A stretch of 64,000 bases of DNA. Source: Pseudomonas laurylsulfativorans (GTDB lineage Bacteria; Pseudomonadota; Gammaproteobacteria; Pseudomonadales; Pseudomonadaceae). The stretch's first letter is position 1; the number at the start of each line of letters is the position of its first letter. The stretch covers positions 1,240,001 through 1,304,000 of the forward strand of contig NZ_MUJK01000001.1 in NCBI RefSeq assembly GCF_002906155.1, written 5' to 3'. A program made the translations under genes and the position numbers. A model generated the notes under the pieces. It saw only the letters and a list, made by a program, of their open reading frames with translations. It did not search any database and was not told the origin of the DNA. Positions 34,427-42,969 of this stretch are shown one piece after another.

Positions 34427-35785
34427 TCAGCGCTGGGTGACTCGGGCTACGATGGCTTCAGGGTTCATGTCGCGCTCGCTGAGCGGCTTGTCGATGAACT
34501 TGTAACCACCCTTGAGCGCGTCGTTAAGCAACGCATACATGCCCTTGTTGAAGTCATAAACGACGTTCTTCACGTTGTAGGGAATGTTCTTGTCGTAGAG
34601 CTGCACGCCACTGAGGAAGATCGAGCGATACAGGGCGCCGCTCTTGTCCCAGGCGTCATACAGGCCAACGCCGAAGGTGTCTTCATCCAGGTAGTAGGTC
34701 CGCTTGCTGTAGACGTGGCGCATGCCCGGCTTCAGCGTTGCCTCCACGACCCACACGCGGTGCAGCTCCCAACGCTCGTTCGCCGGGTTGGCGTGGTGCG
34801 GCATGAACTGGTCTTCTTGCTTGGTCCCGAAGTAGAACTTGTAGGCGTTGTACGGGATGTACATCTCTTTTTTGCCGACCAGCTTGTAGTCGAAGCGGTC
34901 CTGGCTGCCGGAGAACATTTGCAGTTCGTCGAACAGGGTGACACCGCCCTGGCTGGCCACCGGGGTATCGAAGGCGAATTCCGGCGCCAACTTGACGCGA
35001 CGCTGACCCGGGGAGTAGCTGAAGGAGCGACGGGCCTTGGCCAGTGGGTCGAGGAAGTCGGTCAGCACCACCACTTCGCCGGAGCGACGCGCCGGGTAGT
35101 CGTTGCGCGAAAACACCCGGGCGTACATCAGCGAATCACGATCCGGCTGTGTCACCTGGTAGTACGGTGTTTCTTCGAAGGTCGCCTGCTCAGCAGTCTT
35201 GGTGATCGAACCATTGGCATCGACAACCCAACTGTTCGATGAAGAGGTGGTCGAGTAGCCGGTGCCAATCTTGTAGCGCACCTGCTGATTCCACATCACT
35301 TCGTTGCCGGTCTTCGGAATCGGGAACGGCAAGCCGCCACGGCAGGATGGATCGATCGCCAGACCGTCCTTCTGAATCTGGCAACTGCTGGCATTGCGCA
35401 CGGTGGCGTCCAGCACTGCCTGCGGATAGGCCGTGGTGCGGTGACTTGGATAGATGTCGATGTAATACGTCGGGTACTTCTTGATCAGGGTCTTTTGCCC
35501 TTCACTGAGCTTGTCCGCGTACTGATCGACGTTTTTGGCATCGATGCGAAACAGTGGTTTTTCATCCTTGAACGGGTCAATCCAGAACCCGCTATCCGGT
35601 ACGAAACCGGCCGGGGCCTTGGTCAGGCCACCGTCATAGGCAGGGATGGTGCCCTCGGCATTGCCCGCCTTGATCGCCCCGAACGGGGTGAGGCTTTTGC
35701 CCAGATCAGAGGCGTCACCGCCTGCCGCCAGGGTGTAGGTCGCCATGCTCATCAGGGCAATGGATAAGGCAAGTTGTCGTTTCAT
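34427..35785 (-). CDS. DUF1329 family (LolB-like fold) exported protein, copy 1
   Basis: A 452-aa protein with a signal peptide (MKRQLALSIALMSMATYTLA) and the DUF1329 body. Marker segments are FRIDAKNVDQYADKLSEGQ, YPSHRTTAYP, MFSGSQDRFDYKLVGKKEMY, HRVWVVEATLKPGMRHVYSK and YLDEDTFGVGLYDAWDK. It is proposed to carry hydrophobic compounds through the periplasm. It is highly similar to the gene at 42970-44331. ATG 35785 is used; GTG 35791 is possible. AATAAGAA (35801-35808) lies upstream. It follows the DUF1302 gene by 30 bp. Confidence 0.88.
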   Translation of the reverse strand: MKRQLALSIALMSMATYTLAAGGDASDLGKSLTPFGAIKAGNAEGTIPAYDGGLTKAPAGFVPDSGFWIDPFKDEKPLFRIDAKNVDQYADKLSEGQKTLIKKYPTYYIDIYPSHRTTAYPQAVLDATVRNASSCQIQKDGLAIDPSCRGGLPFPIPKTGNEVMWNQQVRYKIGTGYSTTSSSNSWVVDANGSITKTAEQATFEETPYYQVTQPDRDSLMYARVFSRNDYPARRSGEVVVLTDFLDPLAKARRSFSYSPGQRRVKLAPEFAFDTPVASQGGVTLFDELQMFSGSQDRFDYKLVGKKEMYIPYNAYKFYFGTKQEDQFMPHHANPANERWELHRVWVVEATLKPGMRHVYSKRTYYLDEDTFGVGLYDAWDKSGALYRSIFLSGVQLYDKNIPYNVKNVVYDFNKGMYALLNDALKGGYKFIDKPLSERDMNPEAIVARVTQR

Positions 35786-35815
35786 GAACACGTTCTCCGA
35801 TTCTTATTGGATTTG

Positions 35816-37477
35816 TCAGAAGGAGGTCTTGAAGGTAAATGCCAGCCAGCCACGGTCAGTGCCGCCGACGTTGCCGTTGCCGGAAACGGTGCCATTATTC
35901 AGGGTTTTGGTTTGGGCATTGGTGTCGGCATAACGCAGGCCGAACTCATACAGCTGGGCATAGGTGAGTTTGACGCCGACAGAGTACGACAATGCGCCTT
36001 CGCTGCCGCCACCGGCCGTCGCCGCATTACCATCCAGTCCGTAGTTGACTGTCAGCGGAACGTCCATATCCCAGGATGGGAAGATTGAAATGTATTGCGG
36101 GGTGTAGTTGACAGCGACAGCGGAATAATCCTTCGTCGAGCAGCCGTCGGATTCATTGCCGGAACCGGCGATACGTGGCGTGTTGCCATTGACGCAACCG
36201 ACCTCGCCTACCCCTTTGTACAACTCTTCGTGCTCGGTTACGCGGTCCAGATGGCTGTAAGCGAATTCACCGACCAGCGTGGCGTTGTCCGAAATGAAGT
36301 TACGCGGCACACCGTACACAGCGTTGGCGATAAAGTGGATCGTGTCGCCACGAGGACCTTCATCATCCAGAGCACTGACACCGGTGGCGTTCAACGCGCC
36401 GTTCATGCGATAGGACAACTCGGAACCGACCGCCACGGTATTGAAGACTCGGGCGAAGCTCAGGCCCGCCAGCTTCACACCGCGTGGGTAGACCACCCGA
36501 TAAGAACCCAATGCGGCTTTGACCTGCGGTGCCAACCAAGGCTGGTAGTCATCGAACTCACGGTAGTAGGCGCCAAAGGTCGATTCGATTTCTTCAACGT
36601 TGAGCTTGCCCATCACGCCCCAGTTCCGGCCATCACGCCCGAAGCGCGAATTCTGGCGCTGCAGAGTTGAGCCGTTGGCAGCCAACGGCAATTGGTCCGG
36701 GCCTTCGAACAATGGATCCGCCGCACCGAAATAGGTGCCACCGTAAGGAATCCGGGTAGGTTCCCATTCATAGAAGTACTGGGCGGCAAGGGAAAGGTGA
36801 TCGGTGACCTGTGCCTTGGCCGATAATTGTCCGACCGGCAGGAACACTTCCTTGGTTTCGATACCCGGGCTGGTGGAGGCTTTTACGCCATCGCTCGGGG
36901 CTTGGGAATACGACACGGCATGCGCGCCGAAGAGCAGGCTCTCACCCCAATAGTTCGTGTGACGACCCGCTTTGACGTTGACCGGGATGTCGCCGATGTT
37001 GAAGTTGCGCCACAGGAACGCATCGAGAATTTCGCCCGATGGACCGTGCATGTAGCGATCCACTTCATTGCTGTATTTGTTGTTGTGATAGCTGGTCGCG
37101 AAGCCAGGGACATTACTGCGAACATCGTCGTCAGCATAAGCCTGGTCAAACCAGCCGGCAGCGCTGAGGCGTGCACCCCAGTCGTTGAGGTAGGAAAAAT
37201 CGAACTCACTCAACACATCGAGTCGATTTGTCACAATATCGTTTCTGTTGAACTTCCCGTCCGACTCGTCGAAGTTCGTCGTTCTCATGATGTTGTTGTC
37301 TTGCTTGTCGGTCCGCATACCCAGGTTGTAACGGACTGTATTGTCCCAACGCACGCGGTAGTCTGGGTTCGACATGTCGAACGAGGCCGCCATCAAACCC
37401 TGTGCACTGCCAACCATCAACAGTGTAAGCGCACCTTGAGTCAGTACCCGCCGACCCTGTTTGGTCTTCTTTTTCAT
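35816..37477 (-). CDS. DUF1302 outer-membrane protein, copy 1
   Basis: A 553-aa outer-membrane beta-barrel with a signal peptide (ALTLLMVGSAQGLMAA). Marker segments are YRVRWDNTVRYNLGMR, EFDFSYLNDWGARLSAAGW, GRHTNYWGESLLFGAHAVSY and a C-terminal Phe (AFTFKTSF), as usual for barrels. DUF1302 proteins are believed to be channels for hydrophobic substrates. It is the first gene of an eight-gene operon. The longer frame upstream to 37567 is leader sequence, because ATG 37477 has AAAAGGGTAG upstream and an AAAAATAA motif (37491-37498). Confidence 0.88.
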   Translation of the reverse strand: MKKKTKQGRRVLTQGALTLLMVGSAQGLMAASFDMSNPDYRVRWDNTVRYNLGMRTDKQDNNIMRTTNFDESDGKFNRNDIVTNRLDVLSEFDFSYLNDWGARLSAAGWFDQAYADDDVRSNVPGFATSYHNNKYSNEVDRYMHGPSGEILDAFLWRNFNIGDIPVNVKAGRHTNYWGESLLFGAHAVSYSQAPSDGVKASTSPGIETKEVFLPVGQLSAKAQVTDHLSLAAQYFYEWEPTRIPYGGTYFGAADPLFEGPDQLPLAANGSTLQRQNSRFGRDGRNWGVMGKLNVEEIESTFGAYYREFDDYQPWLAPQVKAALGSYRVVYPRGVKLAGLSFARVFNTVAVGSELSYRMNGALNATGVSALDDEGPRGDTIHFIANAVYGVPRNFISDNATLVGEFAYSHLDRVTEHEELYKGVGEVGCVNGNTPRIAGSGNESDGCSTKDYSAVAVNYTPQYISIFPSWDMDVPLTVNYGLDGNAATAGGGSEGALSYSVGVKLTYAQLYEFGLRYADTNAQTKTLNNGTVSGNGNVGGTDRGWLAFTFKTSF

Positions 37478-37898
37478 ACACACTACCCTTTTATTTTTAT
37501 TTTCAGTCGTTAAGTGCACACAAACATCCATTCCAGCGATCTGCGAAATCCCACAGGATCGTTGCAAACCCGCCCAAACACTCCGCTCACTAGGCTTGGC
37601 GCCCTTTCAGGACCACCTTCCTCCTCAGCTGAAAGCTACCCTAGCGGATCATCAATTAAAATTCCACATAAAGATTCACATTCTCCATACAGAATTAAAT
37701 CCCTAAAACTGTGCCCTCCAGGCCCATTCAAAGGTCACGACAGGCCTAATACTGCACACATAACTCATAATTGTTCAAATAAACTTTGACGATTTTTACC
37801 TTTAGGCTTTCAATGACCCACGCACACCCACGGAATACGCGGTGTTCGGCAGGAAAAACGAGCTAGAAATCCTTAGAAAAAAAACAAGAGGAGCCACC
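37478..37898. other. Divergent intergenic region with regulatory element
   Basis: A 421-bp gap between the DUF1302 start and the divergent SDR start. No gene is seen. It is AT-rich from about 37640 on and contains one copy of the 22-bp element at 37755-37776. An AAAAACAA motif (37880-37887) precedes the SDR start. Confidence 0.6.
37755..37776. promoter_or_regulatory. Recurrent 22-bp element (CACAC-N12-TGTTC), DUF1302/SDR promoter
   Basis: CACAC and TGTTC have the standard 12-bp spacing; only the first base departs from the purine seen elsewhere. It lies 122 bp upstream of the SDR at 37899 and 278 bp from the DUF1302 start. Confidence 0.55.
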
Positions 37899-38744
37899 AT
37901 GAACATTGATTTGAGCGCCAAACGCGTCATCATCACGGGCGCTTCACGGGGCATCGGGCTGGCCATTGCCCGGGCGTTCGCAGCTGAAGGAGCACGGGTA
38001 GCGATCTGCGCCCGCAGTGAGACAGCCGTCCGCGAAGCAGGTGAACTGCTTGCCGAACACGCTCAGGCGGTGATTGCCCGGGCTGTCGACGTGACCGACA
38101 GCGAAGGCGTCAAAGCATTCGTGGCGGAAGTGGCAGCCACCTGGGGTGGCGTTGATGTTCTGGTGAACAACGCAGGTCAGGGTCGTAGCGGAAATATCGA
38201 TACCCTGACGCCAGAAGCCATTCTCGAGCATGCCAACATCCTGCAGATGGGGCATTTCCGCTTCGTCCAGGCCGTCGTACCGCACATGCGTGAACAACGC
38301 TGGGGACGAATCATCGAAATCAACGCGCTGGCCGGGGCGATTCCGACGCCTGACGGTATCCCCTCGGTGATCAACCGCGCATCGTGTATCGCCCTCTCCC
38401 GCTCGCTGGGCATGTCTTTGCCCAAGGACAATATTCTGGTCAACAGCCTGAACATGGGCTGGATCGATACGGGCCAGTGGGATCGTCACTACAAGGAAAT
38501 GGGGCCGGGGGTCAGTCGGGAGGAGTTTGACGCCATGGTCATGAAAGTCGTGCCGCTAGGGCGTTACGGCAAACCGGAAGACGTCGCCGGTATGGCGCTT
38601 TTCCTCGCCAGCGAATACGCCAGTTTCATCAGCGCCGCCTCGATCGACATCGCCGGTGGCATGGGCGGGCAGATTGCTTACTTCCCAACGCTCAAGCGTG
38701 ACTTTGCTGCGGCCATTGCGGCACGCAACGCGGCTGACAAATAA
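37899..38744 (+). CDS. SDR-fold protein lacking the catalytic Ser, Tyr and Lys
   Basis: A 281-aa SDR-fold protein. The NAD(P)-binding motif TGASRGIG (residues 13-20) and VNNAGQG are intact. The expected catalytic Ser is Ala143 (INALAG), Tyr is Ser156 and Lys is Arg160 (PSVINRASC). It therefore probably does not work as a standard dehydrogenase. The C-terminal part is longer than usual and ends in an Ala-rich tail. ATG 37899 has AGAGGAG upstream. It stands alone on the plus strand, opposite the porin operon, with two hairpins after it. It may be a hydratase-like, decarboxylating or regulatory SDR. Confidence 0.82.
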   Translation: MNIDLSAKRVIITGASRGIGLAIARAFAAEGARVAICARSETAVREAGELLAEHAQAVIARAVDVTDSEGVKAFVAEVAATWGGVDVLVNNAGQGRSGNIDTLTPEAILEHANILQMGHFRFVQAVVPHMREQRWGRIIEINALAGAIPTPDGIPSVINRASCIALSRSLGMSLPKDNILVNSLNMGWIDTGQWDRHYKEMGPGVSREEFDAMVMKVVPLGRYGKPEDVAGMALFLASEYASFISAASIDIAGGMGGQIAYFPTLKRDFAAAIAARNAADK

Positions 38745-38773
38745 CCCGCGCACCCTTTGCGGTATTCACCCGA

Positions 38774-38815
38774 CAGCCGTGTGAGCGGCTGCCGGTCCGG
38801 TGCGCCCGGCGCACC
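38774..38815 (+). terminator. Two hairpins after the SDR-fold gene
   Basis: Stem 1 is 38774-38779 with 38786-38791 (6 bp); stem 2 is 38799-38805 with 38809-38815 (7 bp, 3-nt loop). Neither has a T tract, so termination is uncertain. Stem 2 lies only 20 bp before the next start codon. Confidence 0.45.
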
Positions 38816-38835
38816 CTTCACGTCGGCGCCTTGCG

Positions 38836-39750
38836 ATGAACCTGCTGCTACCTATTCTTGCCACACTGATCTGGGCCGCCAGCACGGTGGTCAATCGCCT
38901 GTCGGTGGGGGTTATCGACCCCGCGGCGATTTCCTTCTACCGCTGGTTGACTGCCCTGCTGGTCTTGTCACCGGTGCTATTACCCAAGGTTTGGCGTTTG
39001 CGGCGCCAGATTCGTCCTCATCTGCCCAAGCTGTTAATGCTGGGTCTGCTTGGCATGTCGCTGTATCAGTCACTGGCGTATTTTGCCGCGCACACCGTCA
39101 CTGCCACGTCCATGGGGTTGATTCTGGCAACCATGCCCCTGCTCACCGTGCTGCTGGCCTTTCCGGTACTGAACGCGCGCCCGACACCAATGTTGCTGAT
39201 CGGCGCCCTGATCTCGTTTGCCGGGCTGGCCTGGTTACTGGCAGCCGGTGACCTGCCGTCGCTGTGGCAACAGGGCGTGGGCCAAGGTGAACTGATGATG
39301 TTGCTGGCGTCGCTGTCGTATGCCCTGTACTGCGTGCTGGTGAAACGCTGGCAGATTCCCCTGCCGACCTGGGAAAGCCTTTATGTGCAAATTTTCTGCG
39401 GCACGCTGTTGCTGATTCCGCCCTTTCTACTGGCGCCATCGATCGCCCTGACGGCCAGGAACATCCCGCTGGTCCTGTTCGCCGGCCTGTTCGCTTCGGC
39501 GCTGGCACCTGGCCTGTGGATGCGCGGCCTGCAAAACCTGGGCGCAGAAAAAACCGCGGTGTTGATGAACCTGGTGCCACTGTTTACCGCCATCCTGGCC
39601 ATCGGCCTGCTTGGGGAAACATTGCACCTGTATCACGCGGTGGGTGGTGGGTTGATTTTGCTGGGGATTGGCTTGGCGCAGTGGAAACCCACGCGGGTCA
39701 AGGCCCGCGCAGTGACTCAGGCAACCAGCAAGGTATCGCGCAACGTCTGA
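38836..39750 (+). CDS. EamA-family permease (DMT superfamily)
   Basis: A 304-aa membrane protein with ten predicted helices in two EamA repeats (LATLIWAASTVVNRLSVG near residue 8; ASLSYALYCVLVKRW near 157; GLFASALAPGLWMRGL near 218). Such transporters usually export small metabolites. ATG 38836 has no clear ribosome-binding site; an upstream start in the same frame is possible. The 3' end overlaps the convergent phosphatase gene by 34 bp. No link to diterpenoid use is visible beyond position. Confidence 0.83.
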   Translation: MNLLLPILATLIWAASTVVNRLSVGVIDPAAISFYRWLTALLVLSPVLLPKVWRLRRQIRPHLPKLLMLGLLGMSLYQSLAYFAAHTVTATSMGLILATMPLLTVLLAFPVLNARPTPMLLIGALISFAGLAWLLAAGDLPSLWQQGVGQGELMMLLASLSYALYCVLVKRWQIPLPTWESLYVQIFCGTLLLIPPFLLAPSIALTARNIPLVLFAGLFASALAPGLWMRGLQNLGAEKTAVLMNLVPLFTAILAIGLLGETLHLYHAVGGGLILLGIGLAQWKPTRVKARAVTQATSKVSRNV

Positions 39751-40502
39751 AATCCGGCGGAACTCAAACCACTGAAGCGTTGCAGATATCGATCCAGCCC
39801 GCCGTACTCGGACTCGATAACCGCATAGGCGGCATTCAGATACTCAGGTCGGGCATCCAATACCGCGTCCAATGCGGCTTCGCTGACCGAGCGGCCGGCC
39901 ATCCGGCTCACCGCGTGACTTATTGCCTCCTGACGCCCTGCGTTCAACTGGCTGAAACGCCGTGCCGAACGCAAATAGTCATCCAGTATGTGTTCAGCAG
40001 AGACACCCAGGGCATGCAACAGCAGCATGACGGCCACGCCCGTGCGGTCCTTGCCTGCCGTGCAATGAATCAGCACCGAGCCTTTGCCTTCGGTGAACAG
40101 TTTGAACAACGCTGGCAACAGCGGCGCCAACAAGCCCGGCAGTTGCCGATAGACTTCGAGCATCATGCCCCGCGCGTCCTCCGTCTGCGGATTGTCTGCC
40201 AGCATGGCCGCGACACGCGGGTCGGCGCGCACGTCGCCGAGGACCTCCAGGTGAAGTTGCTCGATGGCAGGGTCAGGCACACGATTTGGATACCGGTCAC
40301 GCTCGCCGGCGCTGCGTAAATCGCAGACCGTGCGCAACCCCAGACGTTGCAGCGCCTGCCAGTCTTCAGCCGTCAAACTGTGCAACTGGTCTGCCCGTAA
40401 TAAAGCATCGCCGCCAATTCGACGACCACAGCGGGCGACCATGCCTTTGAGGCTGCGAAAGTTGTCGGCACCCTGCAGCCGCAATGTTTGCTGATGGACC
40501 AC
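39717..40502 (-). CDS. Tyrosine/dual-specificity-type phosphatase
   Basis: A 261-aa protein of the Tyr_phosphatase_3 group, with the active-site loop HCTAGKDRTG (C147, R153) and the N-terminal ADNFRSLKG segment. Such bacterial enzymes act on phosphotyrosine, phosphoinositide or other phosphate esters. GTG 40502 gives the best spacing to GGAGG; a TTG at 40508 is too close. It is the third gene of the operon amidohydrolase, kinase-fold protein, phosphatase, with a 2-bp gap to the gene before it. A metabolic role on a phosphorylated intermediate is an inference. Confidence 0.85.
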   Translation of the reverse strand: MVHQQTLRLQGADNFRSLKGMVARCGRRIGGDALLRADQLHSLTAEDWQALQRLGLRTVCDLRSAGERDRYPNRVPDPAIEQLHLEVLGDVRADPRVAAMLADNPQTEDARGMMLEVYRQLPGLLAPLLPALFKLFTEGKGSVLIHCTAGKDRTGVAVMLLLHALGVSAEHILDDYLRSARRFSQLNAGRQEAISHAVSRMAGRSVSEAALDAVLDARPEYLNAAYAVIESEYGGLDRYLQRFSGLSSAGFQTLRDTLLVA

Positions 40503-40504
40503 GC

Positions 40505-41704
40505 TCAATCCTCCAATAGATGTTGATAGGCCTGCGTCAACGGCCGTGCCCCCTGCCCCAGTATCGGCGTTCGGCGCGGCTTGCGACCGTGAGTGAGCAA
40601 ACGCACCGTATCAAAATCTTCGGCGGCGGCAAAAAAACGCTCCACCATCGGCAACCCTGCCTGCCCCCAGTCATCCATGTTCGACATCCACGTCTGCATG
40701 CCCCACACCGGCCAACGGCGCAGTTGCGCCCACGCCGCGTCTTGATCGAGTACACCTTCGGCACCCAGGCTGATCAACTTCTCCCGGTACACCCGAAGCA
40801 GGTTCTGGGCGTCGGCCTGGCGCTGCGCAACGGTCAGTGCGCCGATCATGAAATACGCGACATCACGCCATGGCCGGCCGCGCCGGGCCAGTTGCCAGTC
40901 CAGCCAGATGCGTTGGCCATCGCTGCGCAGGAAGCTGTTGCCCTGATGCGAGTCGCCATGAATCACACAACTTGGCGACATCTGTTCCCGTTCGAAGGTC
41001 GCCAATTCATCGAAGGCATGGCTGAACAACTCCGGTGTCTCGTACATCCACTTCGGCAGCAGTCGCTGGTAATCCGGTTTGCGCAGATTGACCTTGATGT
41101 AGTTGTACATGCGCAGCAGGCCGTCGCTGTCCACCGGGTTGGCCATCGACACCGGCAACCAGCCCTGCGCCTGCAAACCACGCAGGTCCCAGGTCGCCGC
41201 ATGCAGCGAGGCCAATGACTCCAGCCCCCGGGCGACACCGTCCACACCGAGGTGATCGGTGCTATGGCCGAACTGCCCGGTGGCAAGCCCCAGGTCTTCC
41301 ATCATCACCACACCCCGGCCACCGCCATCGGCATCCCAGTCAGTGAACCAGGTGTTTGGCAATGGCGCGTCGGACCAGCCGTGCGCCAAATGATAGAAGC
41401 GTGATTCGAGCTCACAGATATCGCCGCTTTCGAAGCCCTCGGACCAGTTCGACTTCAGGCAAACATGCGCGGGTATACCCGCGCGTTGTCCGACCTCGTT
41501 CAGTTCCAGTCTGACGCGGTACTTGGTGGTGTGCCCGTTTCGCACCTCCACCGCTGTCAACGCCAGCACTTCGATGCCGGGGTAGCGTGGCTGCAATAGC
41601 TGCGTGAGCCACGGCGCAGTGACCTCGCTGAGGTGCCGCGGCAGGCGGCCGTCACGCTGCAGATAGGGCCGCCCGGTGGGCACGGTCAGCAGGCTGCCCG
41701 TCAC
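40505..41704 (-). CDS. Phosphotransferase (aminoglycoside-phosphotransferase/kinase-like fold)
   Basis: A 399-aa protein of the APH/EcKinase-like group. The catalytic loop is CVIHGDSHQGNSF, and the metal-binding motif is IWLDWQLARRG, where DWQ stands for the usual DxD/DFG element. An early VCLKSNW gives the ATP-binding lysine. It probably phosphorylates a hydroxyl group of a small molecule. It starts at GTG 41704, overlapping the amidohydrolase stop (GTGA). It is unlike the phosphotransferase at 59687-60739 in sequence. Confidence 0.83.
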   Translation of the reverse strand: MTGSLLTVPTGRPYLQRDGRLPRHLSEVTAPWLTQLLQPRYPGIEVLALTAVEVRNGHTTKYRVRLELNEVGQRAGIPAHVCLKSNWSEGFESGDICELESRFYHLAHGWSDAPLPNTWFTDWDADGGGRGVVMMEDLGLATGQFGHSTDHLGVDGVARGLESLASLHAATWDLRGLQAQGWLPVSMANPVDSDGLLRMYNYIKVNLRKPDYQRLLPKWMYETPELFSHAFDELATFEREQMSPSCVIHGDSHQGNSFLRSDGQRIWLDWQLARRGRPWRDVAYFMIGALTVAQRQADAQNLLRVYREKLISLGAEGVLDQDAAWAQLRRWPVWGMQTWMSNMDDWGQAGLPMVERFFAAAEDFDTVRLLTHGRKPRRTPILGQGARPLTQAYQHLLED

Positions 41705-42738
41705 GGCGTCAACACCACATTGGCGTTGGCCGGCACTTTCAACTTGAGCAACTCGATGGCATTACCGCTGCGAATCCGCTCGCGGTCATGGGCGGACAGG
41801 CCCAAACCTTCTGTCAGATCGCCATGGTCATAGGCGCCGCCGAAATTGGTGCCGTACAACAAGCGATCTGCCCCCACCACCTCCGCCACGCCACGACGCA
41901 AGCCAGGCGCATGCACGTCGAGGTCGAAGTAGAAATTCTGCATGTACTCCATCAGTGGCCGCTTGTTACGCGAGTCCGGTGCCATGGCCCGGTTGAGTTC
42001 GCTCAAGCGTCCCAACTGGAACACCGCCATGCCGCCGGCATGGGTGATGTAGGTTTTCAGGGTTGGGAACACATCCAGCGCACCGCCGCAGATCAGGTAC
42101 CAGAAGAACAACGTTTCATCGACGCAATCCCCCACGATCGAGGTGGTTTCAAACTTGTCGTCGGTGTGTTTTTCACCCCAGTAAATCGACTGGTTGAAGC
42201 CGTGCACCATGATCGGCACGTCGAGTTGAGTGAGCTTTTCCCAGACAGGGAACAAGCGTTCGTCGTGAGCTTCCAGACCATTGAAGTTGGCCCCACCCAC
42301 GCACACACCCTTGGCGCCCAGTTGGGTCACGGCACGTTCGATTTCCTTAGCAGCGTTCAGTGGGTCCGCCAGGTTGGCATGGCACCAGAAATCGAAGTGG
42401 TCGGGATCGGCCCGGCAGAATGCCGACAACTCGTCGTTGCAGATGCGTGCATATTCATTGGCGAAATCTCCCGCCCAATACATAAAGCAGTGGGACGGCG
42501 TGGACATCACCAGTTTATCGACGCCCCGCTCGGTCATCAGCTTGCGACGGCTGGCGTGGCTCATGCGCGCCAGGATATTGGCCTGCGCTTCGGCATCGGT
42601 CGCGGCCTTGGCCGGTTGCTTGGTGCCGAGGGAAAAGTGCCCCACGGTCAGCCCCTGCACCTTCATGAAAGGTCCCCAGAACTCGTGGCGGTTCAGCATG
42701 CCTTCGGTCAGCAAATGAGCGTGGACATCAATCAGCAT
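41701..42738 (-). CDS. Amidohydrolase-2 family protein
   Basis: A 345-aa TIM-barrel amidohydrolase (ACMSD/decarboxylase-like). Metal ligands H6 and H8 (DVHAH), H179 (MVHGFN) and H233 (ITHAGG) are visible. The usual metal-binding Asp near the end of the barrel appears to be Asn298 (LYGTNFGG), which is notable. Members hydrolyse C-C or C-N bonds or decarboxylate. The 22-bp element lies 95 bp upstream, and the gene heads an operon with a kinase-like and a phosphatase gene. It is a relative of the gene cut by the left window edge. AAGGAG precedes the ATG. Confidence 0.85.
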   Translation of the reverse strand: MLIDVHAHLLTEGMLNRHEFWGPFMKVQGLTVGHFSLGTKQPAKAATDAEAQANILARMSHASRRKLMTERGVDKLVMSTPSHCFMYWAGDFANEYARICNDELSAFCRADPDHFDFWCHANLADPLNAAKEIERAVTQLGAKGVCVGGANFNGLEAHDERLFPVWEKLTQLDVPIMVHGFNQSIYWGEKHTDDKFETTSIVGDCVDETLFFWYLICGGALDVFPTLKTYITHAGGMAVFQLGRLSELNRAMAPDSRNKRPLMEYMQNFYFDLDVHAPGLRRGVAEVVGADRLLYGTNFGGAYDHGDLTEGLGLSAHDRERIRSGNAIELLKLKVPANANVVLTP

Positions 42739-42832
42739 GGCGTTCTCCTTATTGTCATTAGCCAGCGCGCCGAATCACCGATTGGCGGGTGACTGGCTTG
42801 AATTGAGACAAGAATGCCTCAGCATAAATATA

Positions 42833-42854
42833 AACACATTTTTAATTTGTGTTC
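42833..42854. promoter_or_regulatory. Recurrent 22-bp element (AACAC-N12-TGTTC), amidohydrolase operon promoter
   Basis: AACAC and TGTTC with 12-bp spacing lie in a very AT-rich tract in the gap between the amidohydrolase start and the end of the second DUF1329 gene. Confidence 0.65.
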
Positions 42855-42920
42855 AGTTAATTAACAAGAGAATTCACCTTTTCAAGCGTGGAAAAAAACC
42901 CGGAGCGTGCAAAAACAGGC

Positions 42921-42946
42921 AAAAAAAAGCGGCCCTTTCAGGCCGC
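42921..42946 (-). terminator. Intrinsic terminator of the P450-DUF1329 operon
   Basis: GCGGCC (42929-42934) pairs with GGCCGC (42941-42946), followed on the minus strand by eight T. It lies 24 bp after the DUF1329 stop and ends the operon that starts at 50769. Confidence 0.9.
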
Positions 42947-42969
42947 AAACGTGTGTGCGATTGGTGCGG

